Both the position numbers and the translations under genes were made by a program. A stretch of 64,000 bases of DNA from Paracoccaceae bacterium (GTDB lineage Bacteria > Pseudomonadota > Alphaproteobacteria > Rhodobacterales > Rhodobacteraceae), in assembly GCA_019911965.1 (NCBI GenBank), contig JAIOJF010000028.1, positions 1-64,000 of the forward strand, given 5' to 3'. Below are positions 1-8,905 of this stretch, one piece after another (the stretch's first letter is position 1; each line of letters opens with the position of its first letter). Below the pieces are notes generated by a model. The model ran no database searches. It worked only from the letters and a program-made list of their open reading frames with translations, and was not told the origin of the DNA.

Positions 1-137
1 TGGTGATGCCGGGCGACAACCTGAAGTTCGACGTGGAACTGATCTACCCGATCGCCATGGAAGACCGCCTGCGCTTCGCCATCCGCGAAGGCGGCCGCAC
101 CGTCGGCTCGGGCGTGGTCTCCAAGATCATCGAATAG
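1..137 (+). CDS. tuf: Elongation factor Tu, C-terminal end (partial)
   Basis: The window opens inside this gene. Reading from base 3, the last 44 residues begin [14 protein letters not shown] and end in [17 protein letters not shown] before TAG at 135-137, which is the near-invariant C-terminal beta-barrel end of EF-Tu, the GTPase that delivers aminoacyl-tRNA to the ribosome. The 5' part, including the GTPase domain, lies outside the window. No T-run terminator is visible directly after the stop. The identification is secure because this tail is so conserved; whether it is tufA or tufB cannot be decided here. Confidence 0.95.
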   Translation, partial: VMPGDNLKFDVELIYPIAMEDRLRFAIREGGRTVGSGVVSKIIE

Positions 138-246
138 GCCGCGAGGCTGGACAGATTGCCGGGGCCGCCTTTCGGGGCGGCCCTTTGCATTTGTGCCGCA
201 ATGATCCTTGTTGCCGAACCGGCCCGCAAGGTTGCATGATCGCGCC

Positions 247-1218
247 ATGAGCGATTTCATGACTTTCGCGGTGGCCCTGAACGGCAGCCGTTCCGGCGAG
301 GCGCTGGAGGGCGGCGATATCGTGCGGCTGGTGGATGCCGACGATCTGGCCTGGGTGCATCTGCGCGGCGATCACAAGGCCAGCCGCGACTGGATCACCA
401 GCAATCTTGCTTATCTGGACCGCCACGCCATCGACGCGCTGCTGGCCGATGAAACCCGCCCCCGCGTCAGCCAGATCGGCGACGGCGCATTGATCATCCT
501 GCGCGGCGTCAATCACAACAAGGGCGCCGATCCGCATGACATGATATCAATCCGGCTGTGGGTCGACGCCAACCGCATCGTCTCGGTCTCGCGGCGGCGG
601 CTGATCTCGGTGGACGAGGTGAAGGATCGTATCCTGGCCGGCAAGGGCCCGGCCAATAGCGGCGATTTCCTGTGCGCGATGATCGAATCGCTGAACAGCC
701 GGATCGAGACTTTCCGCCACGACCTGGACGACGCCACCGACGATCTGGAGGAAACGCTGATCGCCGAACCCGGGCAACAGCAACGCCTGCCGATCCTTGA
801 TCTGAGGCAGAAAACCATCACCTTCCGGCGCTATATCGCGCCGCAGCGCGACGAAATCGGCCAGTTGCTGCGCGCGCCGATCGACTGGCTCGGCCCGGAG
901 GACCGCCGCCGCCTGCACGAGGCGCATAACAACCTGATCCGCATTGTCGAGGATCTGGACGCCATCCGCGAGCGCCTGCAGATCCTGAAGGAAGAGCTGA
1001 CCAGCATCATGAACGACCGGCTGAACAAGAACATGTACATCCTGTCGGTGATCACCGCCCTGTTCCTGCCGCTGGGATTCCTGACCGGGCTGTTCGGTGT
1101 CAACCTGGCGGGCATGCCGGGGGCCAGCAACTCGGCCGCCTTCATCGGCTTCGTGGTTGCGCTGGTGCTGATCGGCGGGCTGCAATTGCTGATCTTCCGG
1201 CTGCTCAGGTGGTTCTGA
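247..1218 (+). CDS. zntB: ZntB/CorA-family divalent metal transporter
   Basis: A protein of 323 residues with the CorA-superfamily plan: a long soluble helical N-terminal part (about 1-260) that would form the cytoplasmic funnel, then two C-terminal membrane helices (about 265-285 and 298-320). The signature at the end of the first helix is GVN (about 284-286, within [14 protein letters not shown]) rather than the GMN of CorA; GxN variants of this kind are typical of the ZntB branch, which is linked to Zn2+ transport. The ATG at 247 (MSDFMTFAV) is preferred over one 39 bases upstream because it begins the conserved part. A Zn2+ role is inferred from family membership; Mg2+ or Co2+ cannot be excluded. 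Confidence 0.85.
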   Translation: MSDFMTFAVALNGSRSGEALEGGDIVRLVDADDLAWVHLRGDHKASRDWITSNLAYLDRHAIDALLADETRPRVSQIGDGALIILRGVNHNKGADPHDMISIRLWVDANRIVSVSRRRLISVDEVKDRILAGKGPANSGDFLCAMIESLNSRIETFRHDLDDATDDLEETLIAEPGQQQRLPILDLRQKTITFRRYIAPQRDEIGQLLRAPIDWLGPEDRRRLHEAHNNLIRIVEDLDAIRERLQILKEELTSIMNDRLNKNMYILSVITALFLPLGFLTGLFGVNLAGMPGASNSAAFIGFVVALVLIGGLQLLIFRLLRWF

Positions 1219-1308
1219 GGCGCAGGCGCTTGCAGTCGAGCAGGTTGCCGGGGCTTGCCGGACCACCCCTGCCCGCGCCATAACGGGGCCAAAACAAGGA
1301 TCGGGCGG

Positions 1309-2454
1309 ATGGACAATACCACAATCCTGCGGCTGCTGCGGATGGCGGCGGCGATCTCGTTGCTGCTGCTTCTGGTCAACCACCTGCTGCCGCCCAAGGC
1401 CTTTGCCGCGACGCAGTTGCTGTTTGATTACGAGTTCGGCCTGATCCGGCGCGGTCTGGTCGGCAGCCTGTTGTCGCCGCTGTTCGGCGAGGCGGTTTCG
1501 GTCAGGGAAATCCTGGCCGCCGCCGCAATTATCAGCCTGACAGGCACGCTGGCGGTCTGGCGCTTCCTGCGGCCTGCCAGTGACAGTATCGCCGGCTGGC
1601 TGTTGCTGATCCTGGCGCTGAACAGCTTCGGCTTTGCCAGTTTCACCGGCAATTCCGGCTATCTCGATACCCTGTTGGTGGCGCTGACGGTGCTGGCGCT
1701 GTCGCTCGATGCCGGCCGCCTGCCGGGGCTGTTGTTGCGGCTGGCGCTGGTGGCGCTGGCGATGCTGGTGCACGAAAACATGCTGCCCTATTTCACAATG
1801 CTGCTGGCGTTTGACCTGTGGCTTGCGCGGGGGCGTGATGCCAGGGCGCTGCTGCTGGCGGCAACGCCGGTGCTGACCGGTGCGCTGGTGCTGGTGGCGA
1901 TGGCGGTGTTGTCGCCGATCACCGATGCCGCCGCCTTTGCCGAACATCTGCAATCAAAGGCCGAGTTTGCGCTGGACCCCAACGCCACCATCGTGGCCGG
2001 GCGGTCGGTTTCCGACAATTTCGCGCTGATGGCCGAGTTGCGGCAGACCCCGAAGTACTGGACCTGGGTGCTGTTTGACGGTGTGCCACTGGCGGCGATG
2101 AGCCTCTGGCTGATCTGGCTGGCGATGCAGGTGGCCGGGCGCGATGGCAATGGGCTGATGCGGTTGTTCATTATCGGGGTGATCGCGGCCCCGCTCAGCC
2201 TCAACATCATCGCGTTCGATGTGGTGCGGTTCGGGGCGGCCTCGGTTCTGGTCGGGTTTATGGTGATCGTGCTGTTGCTCCGCCATCTGCCGCAAGCGCG
2301 CGAACGGCTGGAGGTGGCCCTGAGCTGGCCGCATTTCGTGGTGGTGCTGGTGCTGAACGCCAATATCTTCACCATCGGGGTGAATGTCGGCGGCGGCCAT
2401 GTAAGCCAGTTCCCCTGGGTGCTGCTGACGCAGTTGAAATGGCTGCATCCGTAG
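1309..2454 (+). CDS. Polytopic membrane protein of unknown function
   Basis: A 381-residue, very hydrophobic protein with roughly nine to ten predicted membrane helices spread over its whole length and short Arg-rich loops. The start ATG at 1309 (MDNTTILRLL) has AAGGA about nine bases upstream. I do not recognise a named family: there are no ATP-binding, transporter-signature or glycosyltransferase motifs that I can point to. Multi-helix proteins with a His-Glu-Asn segment in a loop (HENMLPYF, about residue 155) can be polysaccharide- or lipid-linked enzymes, but that is only a suggestion. It stands alone between zntB and tRNA-Trp, on the same strand. Confidence 0.6.
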   Translation: MDNTTILRLLRMAAAISLLLLLVNHLLPPKAFAATQLLFDYEFGLIRRGLVGSLLSPLFGEAVSVREILAAAAIISLTGTLAVWRFLRPASDSIAGWLLLILALNSFGFASFTGNSGYLDTLLVALTVLALSLDAGRLPGLLLRLALVALAMLVHENMLPYFTMLLAFDLWLARGRDARALLLAATPVLTGALVLVAMAVLSPITDAAAFAEHLQSKAEFALDPNATIVAGRSVSDNFALMAELRQTPKYWTWVLFDGVPLAAMSLWLIWLAMQVAGRDGNGLMRLFIIGVIAAPLSLNIIAFDVVRFGAASVLVGFMVIVLLLRHLPQARERLEVALSWPHFVVVLVLNANIFTIGVNVGGGHVSQFPWVLLTQLKWLHP

Positions 2455-2750
2455 GAGCCTGTTGTAGAGGGCCGTGCCCGAACCTGGGAGGGCGTTCGCG
2501 GCAGTCGAGCTTTGCGAAAACATGGCGAAAATATAGGAATTACAGCCGCTTGCAAATTCGCAGAGCGCCCTCCCGTGGGGAGGGTCGGGCGCGGCCCGGG
2601 GGTGCCCCCCGTGCCAAAGTGATGGCTGGATCGGGCGTCGATATACGGTTTCCCGGCCCCGACGAGGCCCGGTGCCCCCGAAACCAACGCCAGCATTCCC
2701 GCTTGCAAAGGCATCGCGGCTTGCGTATGTCATCCCTCGCACAAGGCCCT
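2455..2750. other. Intergenic region before tRNA-Trp, no gene seen
   Basis: About 296 bases with no convincing reading frame on either strand. It contains G+C-rich complementary blocks (GGAGGGCGTTCGCGGC near 2487 and GCGCCCTCCC near 2566) that could pair as a loose hairpin, but no T-run follows. A promoter for the tRNA is expected here, but I could not identify a clear -35/-10 pair. Confidence 0.4.
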
Positions 2751-2826
2751 AGGGGTGTAGCTCAGTTGGTAGGGCGGCGGTCTCCAAAACCGTAGGTCGG
2801 GGGTTCGAGACCCTCCGCCCCTGCCA
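2751..2826 (+). tRNA. trnW: tRNA-Trp (anticodon CCA)
   Basis: A 76-base cloverleaf. The acceptor strand AGGGGTG pairs with CGCCCCT (one G-U pair), the D-arm contains GCTCAGTTGGTAG, the anticodon arm is CGGTCTCCAAAACCG with anticodon CCA, and the T-arm is GGGGGTTCGAGACCC. The discriminator base is G and the CCA end is encoded. tRNA-Trp commonly lies near tuf in alphaproteobacteria, which fits the tuf fragment at the start of the window. Confidence 0.97.
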
Positions 2827-2841
2827 GTGCAGTTTCCGCCA

Positions 2842-3921
2842 TCACCCAGCGAACATGCCTGCCAGCCGGGCGGTATCAATCGCCTTGCAGGTGAAGCCCT
2901 GCGGCTTGAACGTGGCCACATCCTCGCCCGCGACCATGGCGTTGACCACCGCTTCTTCCACGCATTCCACCGCCGCAAGGTAGACCGGATCAATGAAGGC
3001 CGGGTTCAGTTCCAGACGTTCGACCAGCGCCCCGGCATGTTGCGGCAGCGCCGCCTCATCCGCCACCGAAAACGCCAGGAACAGGTCGCCGGAATTGTTG
3101 CCACCGGGCGAACCGCCACGTCCGATACCGATTGCCGCCCGCTTGGCCACCTGACGCAGCGACAGCGCCGACAAGGGCGCGTCGGTCGCCAGAATGACGA
3201 TGATCGAGCCGGTCTCGGACGCCAGCATCCGACCCTCCGGCATCAGCAGGCCAACCGGCTGGCCAAGGATGTTCAGCCAGGGCCGGATGCCGTGATTGGC
3301 CTGTACCAAAGCGGCCATCGTATAGCCCGTACCCGCAACATTGATCCGGCGCGAGGCGGTGCCGGTGCCGCCCTTGAACTCGTAACAGATCATGCCGTTG
3401 CCGCCACCGCTGGAGCCTTCCGCCACCGGCCCTCCCTGCGCGGCATTCAGCGCGGCGATGGCGTGATCGGGTGTTACATGCATCCCGTTGATATCGTTCA
3501 GCACCCCGTCATAGGTTTCCGCCACTACCGGCATTGCCCAGGCATGATCCAGCCGGAAATGATCGGCGTAGCGGTCGATCATCCAAGCCGTGGCACCGTG
3601 ATGCGCCGCCCCGACCGAATGGGTGTTGGTGATCAGGACCGGCCCGATGAAATACCCCGCATCCGCAATCCAGTGGGTGCCCGTCATCTCGCCATTGCCG
3701 TTCAGGGCGTAATGCCCGGCACGCACCGGGCGCGGATCGTTGGCATCCTGGCGCGGTACGATGGCGGTCACGCCGGTGCGGATGCCTCGGGCGGGATCGG
3801 TGAGCGTGGCAAAGCCGACCTGCACCCCGGCCACATCGGTGATGGCGTTGAACGCACCCGGCGTGCCGGGAAACGGCAGGCCCAGATCGCGGGCGCGGGG
3901 TTTTGGGGTTGGCTGGGTCAA
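2842..3921 (-). CDS. P1 family peptidase (DmpA/BapA-like aminopeptidase)
   Basis: A 359-residue member of the DmpA (L-aminopeptidase D-Ala-esterase/amidase) family of N-terminal-nucleophile hydrolases. Diagnostic segments are RARDLGLPFPGTPGAFNAIT near the N-terminus, GVTAIVPR, a Gly-rich stretch GNGMICYEFKGGTGTASR that holds the self-cleavage site and nucleophilic Ser, and LILATDAPLS-like blocks near the end. The start chosen is TTG at 3921, with GGAGA seven bases upstream; an open frame extends further but would run into the neighbouring gene's 3' region. The family removes N-terminal residues from peptides or beta-peptides; the substrate here is unknown. It follows the indolepyruvate oxidoreductase gene on the same strand by 64 bases. 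Confidence 0.85.
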   Translation of the reverse strand: MTQPTPKPRARDLGLPFPGTPGAFNAITDVAGVQVGFATLTDPARGIRTGVTAIVPRQDANDPRPVRAGHYALNGNGEMTGTHWIADAGYFIGPVLITNTHSVGAAHHGATAWMIDRYADHFRLDHAWAMPVVAETYDGVLNDINGMHVTPDHAIAALNAAQGGPVAEGSSGGGNGMICYEFKGGTGTASRRINVAGTGYTMAALVQANHGIRPWLNILGQPVGLLMPEGRMLASETGSIIVILATDAPLSALSLRQVAKRAAIGIGRGGSPGGNNSGDLFLAFSVADEAALPQHAGALVERLELNPAFIDPVYLAAVECVEEAVVNAMVAGEDVATFKPQGFTCKAIDTARLAGMFAG

Positions 3922-3985
3922 GGGGCTTCTCCGCGCTTGGTACCGCAGGGTAGCGGCTGAACCCGGCCCCCGGCAAGGACCGCGT

Positions 3986-6900
3986 TCACCCCCTGGCCAG
4001 CCAGCCGTCAATCCGTGCCACCACCTGATCGGCAGCTTTTTCACGCACCACGCCATAGCCCCGGATTTCCGAAACTTCCGACAGGATTTCGGTTACCCGC
4101 TCGACCCCAAGGCGCGTGTAATCGGCGGCAACCTTGTCCAGCACGCCCACGAACCAGGTGATCAATTCGCCATCATGTCGGCGGTCCTTCGTGTAGCGGA
4201 ACGGATCGAACAGCGTGCCGCGCAGCCCCTTGGCCCGCGCCAGAACCCCCAGCACCGGGCGCAGCCACGGGCCAAACGCCTTTTTCTGCGGCCGCCCGCG
4301 CCCGTCACGGCCAAGCGGCAGCACCGGCGGGGCGAGGTTGTAATGGATTTTGAAATCGCCCTCGAAGGTCTGGCGCAGCTTTTCGGCAAAGGCTTCATCG
4401 GTCAGCAGGCGGGCCACCTCGTATTCGTCCTTGCAGGCCATCAGCCGGAACAGGCCACTGGCGGCGGCGATGGTCAGCGCCTCGGGCGCGTCAGCCGGAA
4501 GCGCGGCGCGGAAGGCGGCGATCCGGGCGCGATACTGCGCCGCGTAAGCAGCATTGCGATAGCCGGTCAGGAAATCGGCGCGCCGGTCGATCAAGGCATC
4601 GGCGGTGTCAGGCTCCACCGCCTGCACCGGCGGCAACAGACGCTCAGGCGCCACCGCCATCACCCGGCCAAGATCGAAGGCCTTTGCATTCGCCTCGACC
4701 GCGACACCGTTCAGCAGGATCGCCTGTTTAATCGCCCCTTCGCTGACCGGCACCAGCCCCCGCTGCCAGGCATGGCCCAGCATCATCACATTGGCAAAAA
4801 CCGGATCGCCCAGCAGATCATCCGCCGACCTGTTGGCATCGAAGGCCGACAGGTTGTCCGCCCCGACAATCCCGGCAATCGCTGCCTCGCGCATCGCCGG
4901 TTTCAGATCGGCGTCGCGGTGCAGCACCAGATCGCCGGTCGGCATTTCCGCGCGGTTCAGGGAAATCCGCGTGGCCGGGCCATAATGCACCGAGGCCCGC
5001 GGTGCCGAGGATACCACGATATCGCAGCCGATCACCGCATCCGCCGCGCCGGTATCAATCCGCAACTGGTTCAGCGCGGCCGGGTTTTGCCCCAGCCTCA
5101 GATAACTCAGCACCGTGCCGAATTTCTGCGCGAAGCCGGTGAAGTCCAGCACGCTCGCACCCAGCCCCTCAAGATGCGCCGCCATCGAGATCAGCGCCCC
5201 GACCGTAACCACCCCGGTGCCGCCAACGCCGGTGACCAGGAGATCAAACGGCTCGGCCAGATCGGGCATCTGCGGTGCGGGCAATCCGGCCAGCAGCGCG
5301 GGCAGATCGACATCCGCCGCCTGCTTGCGCCGGAGCGTGCCACCCTCGATCGTGACAAAGCTGGGGCAGAACCCGTTCAGGCAGGAAAAATCCTTGTTGC
5401 AGGTCGCCAGATTGATCTTGCGCTTGCGCCCGAGATCGGTTTCCAGCGGCTCGACGCTCAAACAATTGCTTTCGATCGAGCAATCTCCGCAGCCTTCGCA
5501 GACCGCCTCGTTGATCATCACGAAACGCTTGGGATCGTCCATCTTGCCGCGCTTGCGGCGGCGGCGTTTTTCGGTGGCGCAGGTCTGTTCGTAGATCAGC
5601 ACCGTCACGCCGGGAATGTCGCGCAACTCGCGCTGCACCTTGTCCAGTTCGCCGCGCGGATGAATGGTGGTGCCGGCGGGGAAGTCGGACGCCTTGAATT
5701 TCCCGGGCATGTCCGAGACCAGGACAATCCGCCCCACCCCTTCGGCCCGGCAGGTCATGGCGATGCCCTGTACCGAAACCGGGCCATCCACCGGCTGGCC
5801 GCCGGTCATCGCCACCGCGTCGTTATAGAGGATCTTGTAGGTGATATTGGCCTTCGCCGCCACCGCCTGCCGGATCGCCAGCGACCCGGAGTGATACCAG
5901 GTGCCTTCGCCCAGATTCTGGAAAACATGCTTGCCGCCATTATACTTGCTGGCGGCGGTCCAGGGAACGCCCTCGCCGCCCATCTGCGCGAAACCGTCGG
6001 TGTTGCGGTCCATCCAGCTTGCCATCACATGGCAGCCGATGCCCGATCCGGCCTTGCTGCCTTCGGGCACCTTGGTCGAGGTATTATGCGGACAGCCCGA
6101 GCAGAAATAGGGCGTCCGCGTCGCCCCCGGCACGTTCAGCAGGACGGGCGGCTTTTCCGTCAGCGCCCGCGCCTTTTGTGGCAGGTTTTCGCCGGGAAAG
6201 AACGCATCCAGCCGGGCCGCAACAACCGGCACCAGCTTCAGCGGGCTCAACTCGCCGGTCCAGGGGATCAAGGGCTTGCCCTCGCTGTCGTATTTGCCAA
6301 CCATGCGCTGCGGCTTGTGGCCGGGCCAGTCGTAGAAATATTCCTTGAACTGGCTTTCGATGATGCCGCGCTTTTCCTCGACCACCAGGATTTCCTGCTT
6401 TTCGCGGACAAATTCCAGCGCATCGCGCCGCGCCAGCGGCCAGACCATGCCGATCTTGTAGATGTCGATGCCAAGGCGGCGGCAGGCGGCCTCTTCCAGG
6501 CCCAGCAGGCGCAGCGCCTCCATCAGATCGAGATGCCCCTTGCCGGTGGTGACAAAGCCGAAGGTGGCATCGGGCAGATCATAGATCGCGCGGTCAATCG
6601 GGTTGGCCTCGACAAAGGCCTCGACCGCTTTCAGCTTGTGGCCGATGCGGGTCTCGATCTCGGCACTCGGCAGATCGCCGCGCCGTACATGCAACCCACC
6701 CGGCGGCGGCGTGTAATCCGGTTTGGCGAAGACGCGGTCGGGGCGCAGCTCCACCGACTGGCCGCTTTCGACAGTTTCCGAGATCGCCTTGAACCCGACC
6801 CAGGTGCCGGAAAACCGCGACAGTGCCAGCCCGTATTCGCCGAACTCCAGGTATTCCGCCACGCTGGCGGGATTGATGACGGGCATGAACCAGGCCAGAA

Positions 6901-7402
6901 ACGCCGCATCCGACTGGTGCGGCATTGATGACGACACGCAGCCGTGGTCATCGCCCGCCACCACCAGCACGCCGCCTTTCGCCGACGAGCCATAGGCGTT
7001 GCCGTGGCGCAGCGCGTCGCCGGAGCGATCCACCCCCGGCCCCTTGCCGTACCACATCGAAAACACGCCCTCGACCTGGCAATCGGGGTCCAGCACCGCC
7101 TGTTGCGCGCCCAGAACGGCGGTCGCGCCCAGATCCTCGTTCACCGCCGGCATGAAGGTGATGTTGTCCTCAGCGATCCGGTCCTTGGCGCGCCACAATT
7201 CCAGGTCCAGCCCGCCAAGCGGCGATCCGCGATAGCCCGAGATGAACCCAGCCGTGTTCAGCCCCGCCAGCCGGTCGCGCCGCGCCTGATCCATCATGAT
7301 CCGCGCCAGCGCCTGCGTGCCGGTCAGAAACACCCGCCCTTCGGTGCGCTGGTAACGGTCGGACAGTTGATAGGTTGGGAAATGCCGTTCGTGCTGGGTC
7401 AT
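3986..7402 (-). CDS. Indolepyruvate ferredoxin oxidoreductase, fused subunits
   Basis: A 1138-residue protein that fuses the parts of the two-subunit indolepyruvate (2-oxoacid) ferredoxin oxidoreductase. The first ~600 residues are TPP-dependent (SGYRGSPLGGLD near residue 55, GEGVPWTAASKYNGGKHVFQ further on). A 4Fe-4S segment follows with Cys-x2-Cys-x2-Cys-x4-Cys in CEGCGDCSIESNC and further Cys in CNKDFSCLNGFC. The gamma-type domain (LLVTGVGGTGVVTVGALI) and a helical C-terminus come last. The family converts aryl-pyruvates to aryl-acetyl-CoA with reduction of ferredoxin, in aromatic amino acid breakdown. The long fused form is typical of proteobacteria living aerobically. It is divergent from an AsnC-type regulator, which suggests amino-acid-responsive control. 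Confidence 0.9.
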   Translation of the reverse strand: MTQHERHFPTYQLSDRYQRTEGRVFLTGTQALARIMMDQARRDRLAGLNTAGFISGYRGSPLGGLDLELWRAKDRIAEDNITFMPAVNEDLGATAVLGAQQAVLDPDCQVEGVFSMWYGKGPGVDRSGDALRHGNAYGSSAKGGVLVVAGDDHGCVSSSMPHQSDAAFLAWFMPVINPASVAEYLEFGEYGLALSRFSGTWVGFKAISETVESGQSVELRPDRVFAKPDYTPPPGGLHVRRGDLPSAEIETRIGHKLKAVEAFVEANPIDRAIYDLPDATFGFVTTGKGHLDLMEALRLLGLEEAACRRLGIDIYKIGMVWPLARRDALEFVREKQEILVVEEKRGIIESQFKEYFYDWPGHKPQRMVGKYDSEGKPLIPWTGELSPLKLVPVVAARLDAFFPGENLPQKARALTEKPPVLLNVPGATRTPYFCSGCPHNTSTKVPEGSKAGSGIGCHVMASWMDRNTDGFAQMGGEGVPWTAASKYNGGKHVFQNLGEGTWYHSGSLAIRQAVAAKANITYKILYNDAVAMTGGQPVDGPVSVQGIAMTCRAEGVGRIVLVSDMPGKFKASDFPAGTTIHPRGELDKVQRELRDIPGVTVLIYEQTCATEKRRRRKRGKMDDPKRFVMINEAVCEGCGDCSIESNCLSVEPLETDLGRKRKINLATCNKDFSCLNGFCPSFVTIEGGTLRRKQAADVDLPALLAGLPAPQMPDLAEPFDLLVTGVGGTGVVTVGALISMAAHLEGLGASVLDFTGFAQKFGTVLSYLRLGQNPAALNQLRIDTGAADAVIGCDIVVSSAPRASVHYGPATRISLNRAEMPTGDLVLHRDADLKPAMREAAIAGIVGADNLSAFDANRSADDLLGDPVFANVMMLGHAWQRGLVPVSEGAIKQAILLNGVAVEANAKAFDLGRVMAVAPERLLPPVQAVEPDTADALIDRRADFLTGYRNAAYAAQYRARIAAFRAALPADAPEALTIAAASGLFRLMACKDEYEVARLLTDEAFAEKLRQTFEGDFKIHYNLAPPVLPLGRDGRGRPQKKAFGPWLRPVLGVLARAKGLRGTLFDPFRYTKDRRHDGELITWFVGVLDKVAADYTRLGVERVTEILSEVSEIRGYGVVREKAADQVVARIDGWLARG

Positions 7403-7544
7403 GGTTCAATCCGGTGCAGGGGATTTCGATCTGGGGAGGATAGCTTTTTCAGGGCGGGAAAACTTGCCTAATGATGTGCCGGTATCTAGTATTCTGGATG
7501 AATTGACCGAAACCTTGCGCATTTCCGAAAGGATTATCCACCCG

Positions 7545-8003
7545 ATGCAGATTGACGATCGCGACCGGAAAATCCTTTCGCTGTTGCAGGCGGATTGCCG
7601 AATCTCGAATGCCGAACTGGCCGCACAGGCGGGCATGTCGGCCTCGGCCTGCTGGCGGCGGGTGCGCGCACTGGAAGCGGCGGGTATCATCGAGAATTAC
7701 GGCGTCACCCTCGATCCTGGCAAGCTGGGCCTGACCTTTCACGCCATCGTGCTGGTGCATCTGGCGCGCCACGACCCCGACAAGATCAAGGATTTCATCC
7801 ACGCCGTGCAGGCCCGCCCCGAAGTGCAGGAGGTCTTCGCCACCACCGGCCAGGCCGATTATCACCTGCGCGTCCGCTGCCGCGATATCGAGGCCTATAA
7901 CCGCCTGCTTGAGGATTTCCTGTTCCGCCAGCCCGCCGTGCAAAGTGCCCAAACCAATGTCGTGCTGCGCGAGATCAAGCGGGCACGAGCGGGATTGATG
8001 TGA
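7545..8003 (+). CDS. Lrp/AsnC family transcriptional regulator
   Basis: A 152-residue protein with an N-terminal winged helix-turn-helix (DDRDRKILSLLQADCRISNAELA, recognition helix around MSASACWRRVRALE) and a C-terminal RAM/AsnC effector domain (residues ~65-150, with FATTGQADYHLRVRCRDIEAY). The ATG at 7545 was chosen because it starts the standard MQIDDRDRKIL opening and has AAAGGA 11 bases upstream; the frame is open further upstream but without family-like sequence. It is divergently placed from the indolepyruvate oxidoreductase, so local control by an aromatic amino acid or derived acid is a reasonable inference. It is followed at 32 bases by a BKACE-family gene. Confidence 0.9.
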   Translation: MQIDDRDRKILSLLQADCRISNAELAAQAGMSASACWRRVRALEAAGIIENYGVTLDPGKLGLTFHAIVLVHLARHDPDKIKDFIHAVQARPEVQEVFATTGQADYHLRVRCRDIEAYNRLLEDFLFRQPAVQSAQTNVVLREIKRARAGLM

Positions 8004-8035
8004 TGCCGCATCGCCACCAGCTTTCCGAGGTCGAC

Positions 8036-8869
8036 ATGCCCAAACCCTGCATCATCGCCGTTGCCATCACCGGATCGGTGGCGCAGAAATCCGACAATCC
8101 CGCCGTGCCGATCACGCTGGCCGAGCAGATCGAAAGCACCCATGCCGCATTCGAGGCCGGGGCCGCCATCGCCCATTGCCATGTCAGGAACGACGACGGC
8201 TCGCCCACATCCGATCCCGAAAGGTTCGCGCGGCTGAAAGAGGGGCTGGAGCAGCATTGCCCCGGCATGATCGTCCAGTTCTCGACCGGCGGGCGATCCG
8301 GTTCGGGCACCGCGCGGGGGGGAATGCTGCCGCTTCGCCCCGACATGGCCTCGCTGTCGGTGGGGTCGAACAACTTCCCGACCCGGGTGTATGAAAACCC
8401 GCCCGATCTGGTGGACTGGCTGGCCGGCGAGATGCGCAAATATGCGATCAAGCCCGAGATCGAGGCGTTCGACCTCAGCCATATCTTCCAGGCGGCGGCG
8501 ATGAATGCTGATGGCCGCATTGCCGGGCGGCTTTATGTGCAATTCGTGATGGGGGTGAAGAACGCGATGCCGGTCGATCGCGAGGTGTTTGATTTCTACA
8601 TACGCACCCTGAACCGCATTGCCCCCGATGCCGATTGGTGCGCCGCCGGGATCGGGGCCGGGCAGATAATGGTCAACGAATGGTGCATCGCCGCCGGTGG
8701 CCATACCCGCACCGGGCTTGAGGACAATGTCCGGCTGAACCGCAACGCGCTTGCCCCGTCAAACGCGGCATTGGTGGCGCGGGCGGTCGAGCTTTGCGAG
8801 AAATACCAGCGCCCCGTCGCCGATGTGGCCGAGGCGCGGCGGATGCTGGATTTGCGACCGGTGGCGTAG
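8036..8869 (+). CDS. BKACE family beta-keto acid cleavage enzyme (DUF849)
   Basis: A 277-residue TIM-barrel enzyme of the BKACE family (3-keto-5-aminohexanoate cleavage protein, Kce). The family condenses a beta-keto acid with acetyl-CoA, giving acetoacetate and a new acyl-CoA, using a Zn2+ ion. Visible family marks are IIAVAITGSV at the start, GAAIAHCHVRNDDG (zinc His pair HxH, near residue 47), STGGRSG, and GIGAGQIMVNEWCIAAGGHTRTG with a second His cluster and Glu. The ATG at 8036 has GAGG eight bases upstream. BKACE enzymes act on many substrates (carnitine-, lysine- and amino-acid-derived beta-keto acids), so the real substrate is not predictable. It appears to share a transcript with the AsnC regulator. 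Confidence 0.87.
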   Translation: MPKPCIIAVAITGSVAQKSDNPAVPITLAEQIESTHAAFEAGAAIAHCHVRNDDGSPTSDPERFARLKEGLEQHCPGMIVQFSTGGRSGSGTARGGMLPLRPDMASLSVGSNNFPTRVYENPPDLVDWLAGEMRKYAIKPEIEAFDLSHIFQAAAMNADGRIAGRLYVQFVMGVKNAMPVDREVFDFYIRTLNRIAPDADWCAAGIGAGQIMVNEWCIAAGGHTRTGLEDNVRLNRNALAPSNAALVARAVELCEKYQRPVADVAEARRMLDLRPVA

Positions 8870-8905
8870 CGGGGTAGCGGAACGCTCCGGGCTGTCCCGG
8901 CCCGC

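Noticed and set aside
2455-2750. A plus-strand frame running from the end of the membrane protein gene across the tRNA
   Set aside because: It overlaps the tRNA, has a low-complexity Arg/Gly product and no ribosome site.
3740-6928. A 1062-codon open frame on the plus strand opposite the indolepyruvate oxidoreductase gene
   Set aside because: Its product is His/Arg/Gln-rich with no domain, and the opposite strand has a fully recognisable protein. Long antisense frames are expected at this G+C content.
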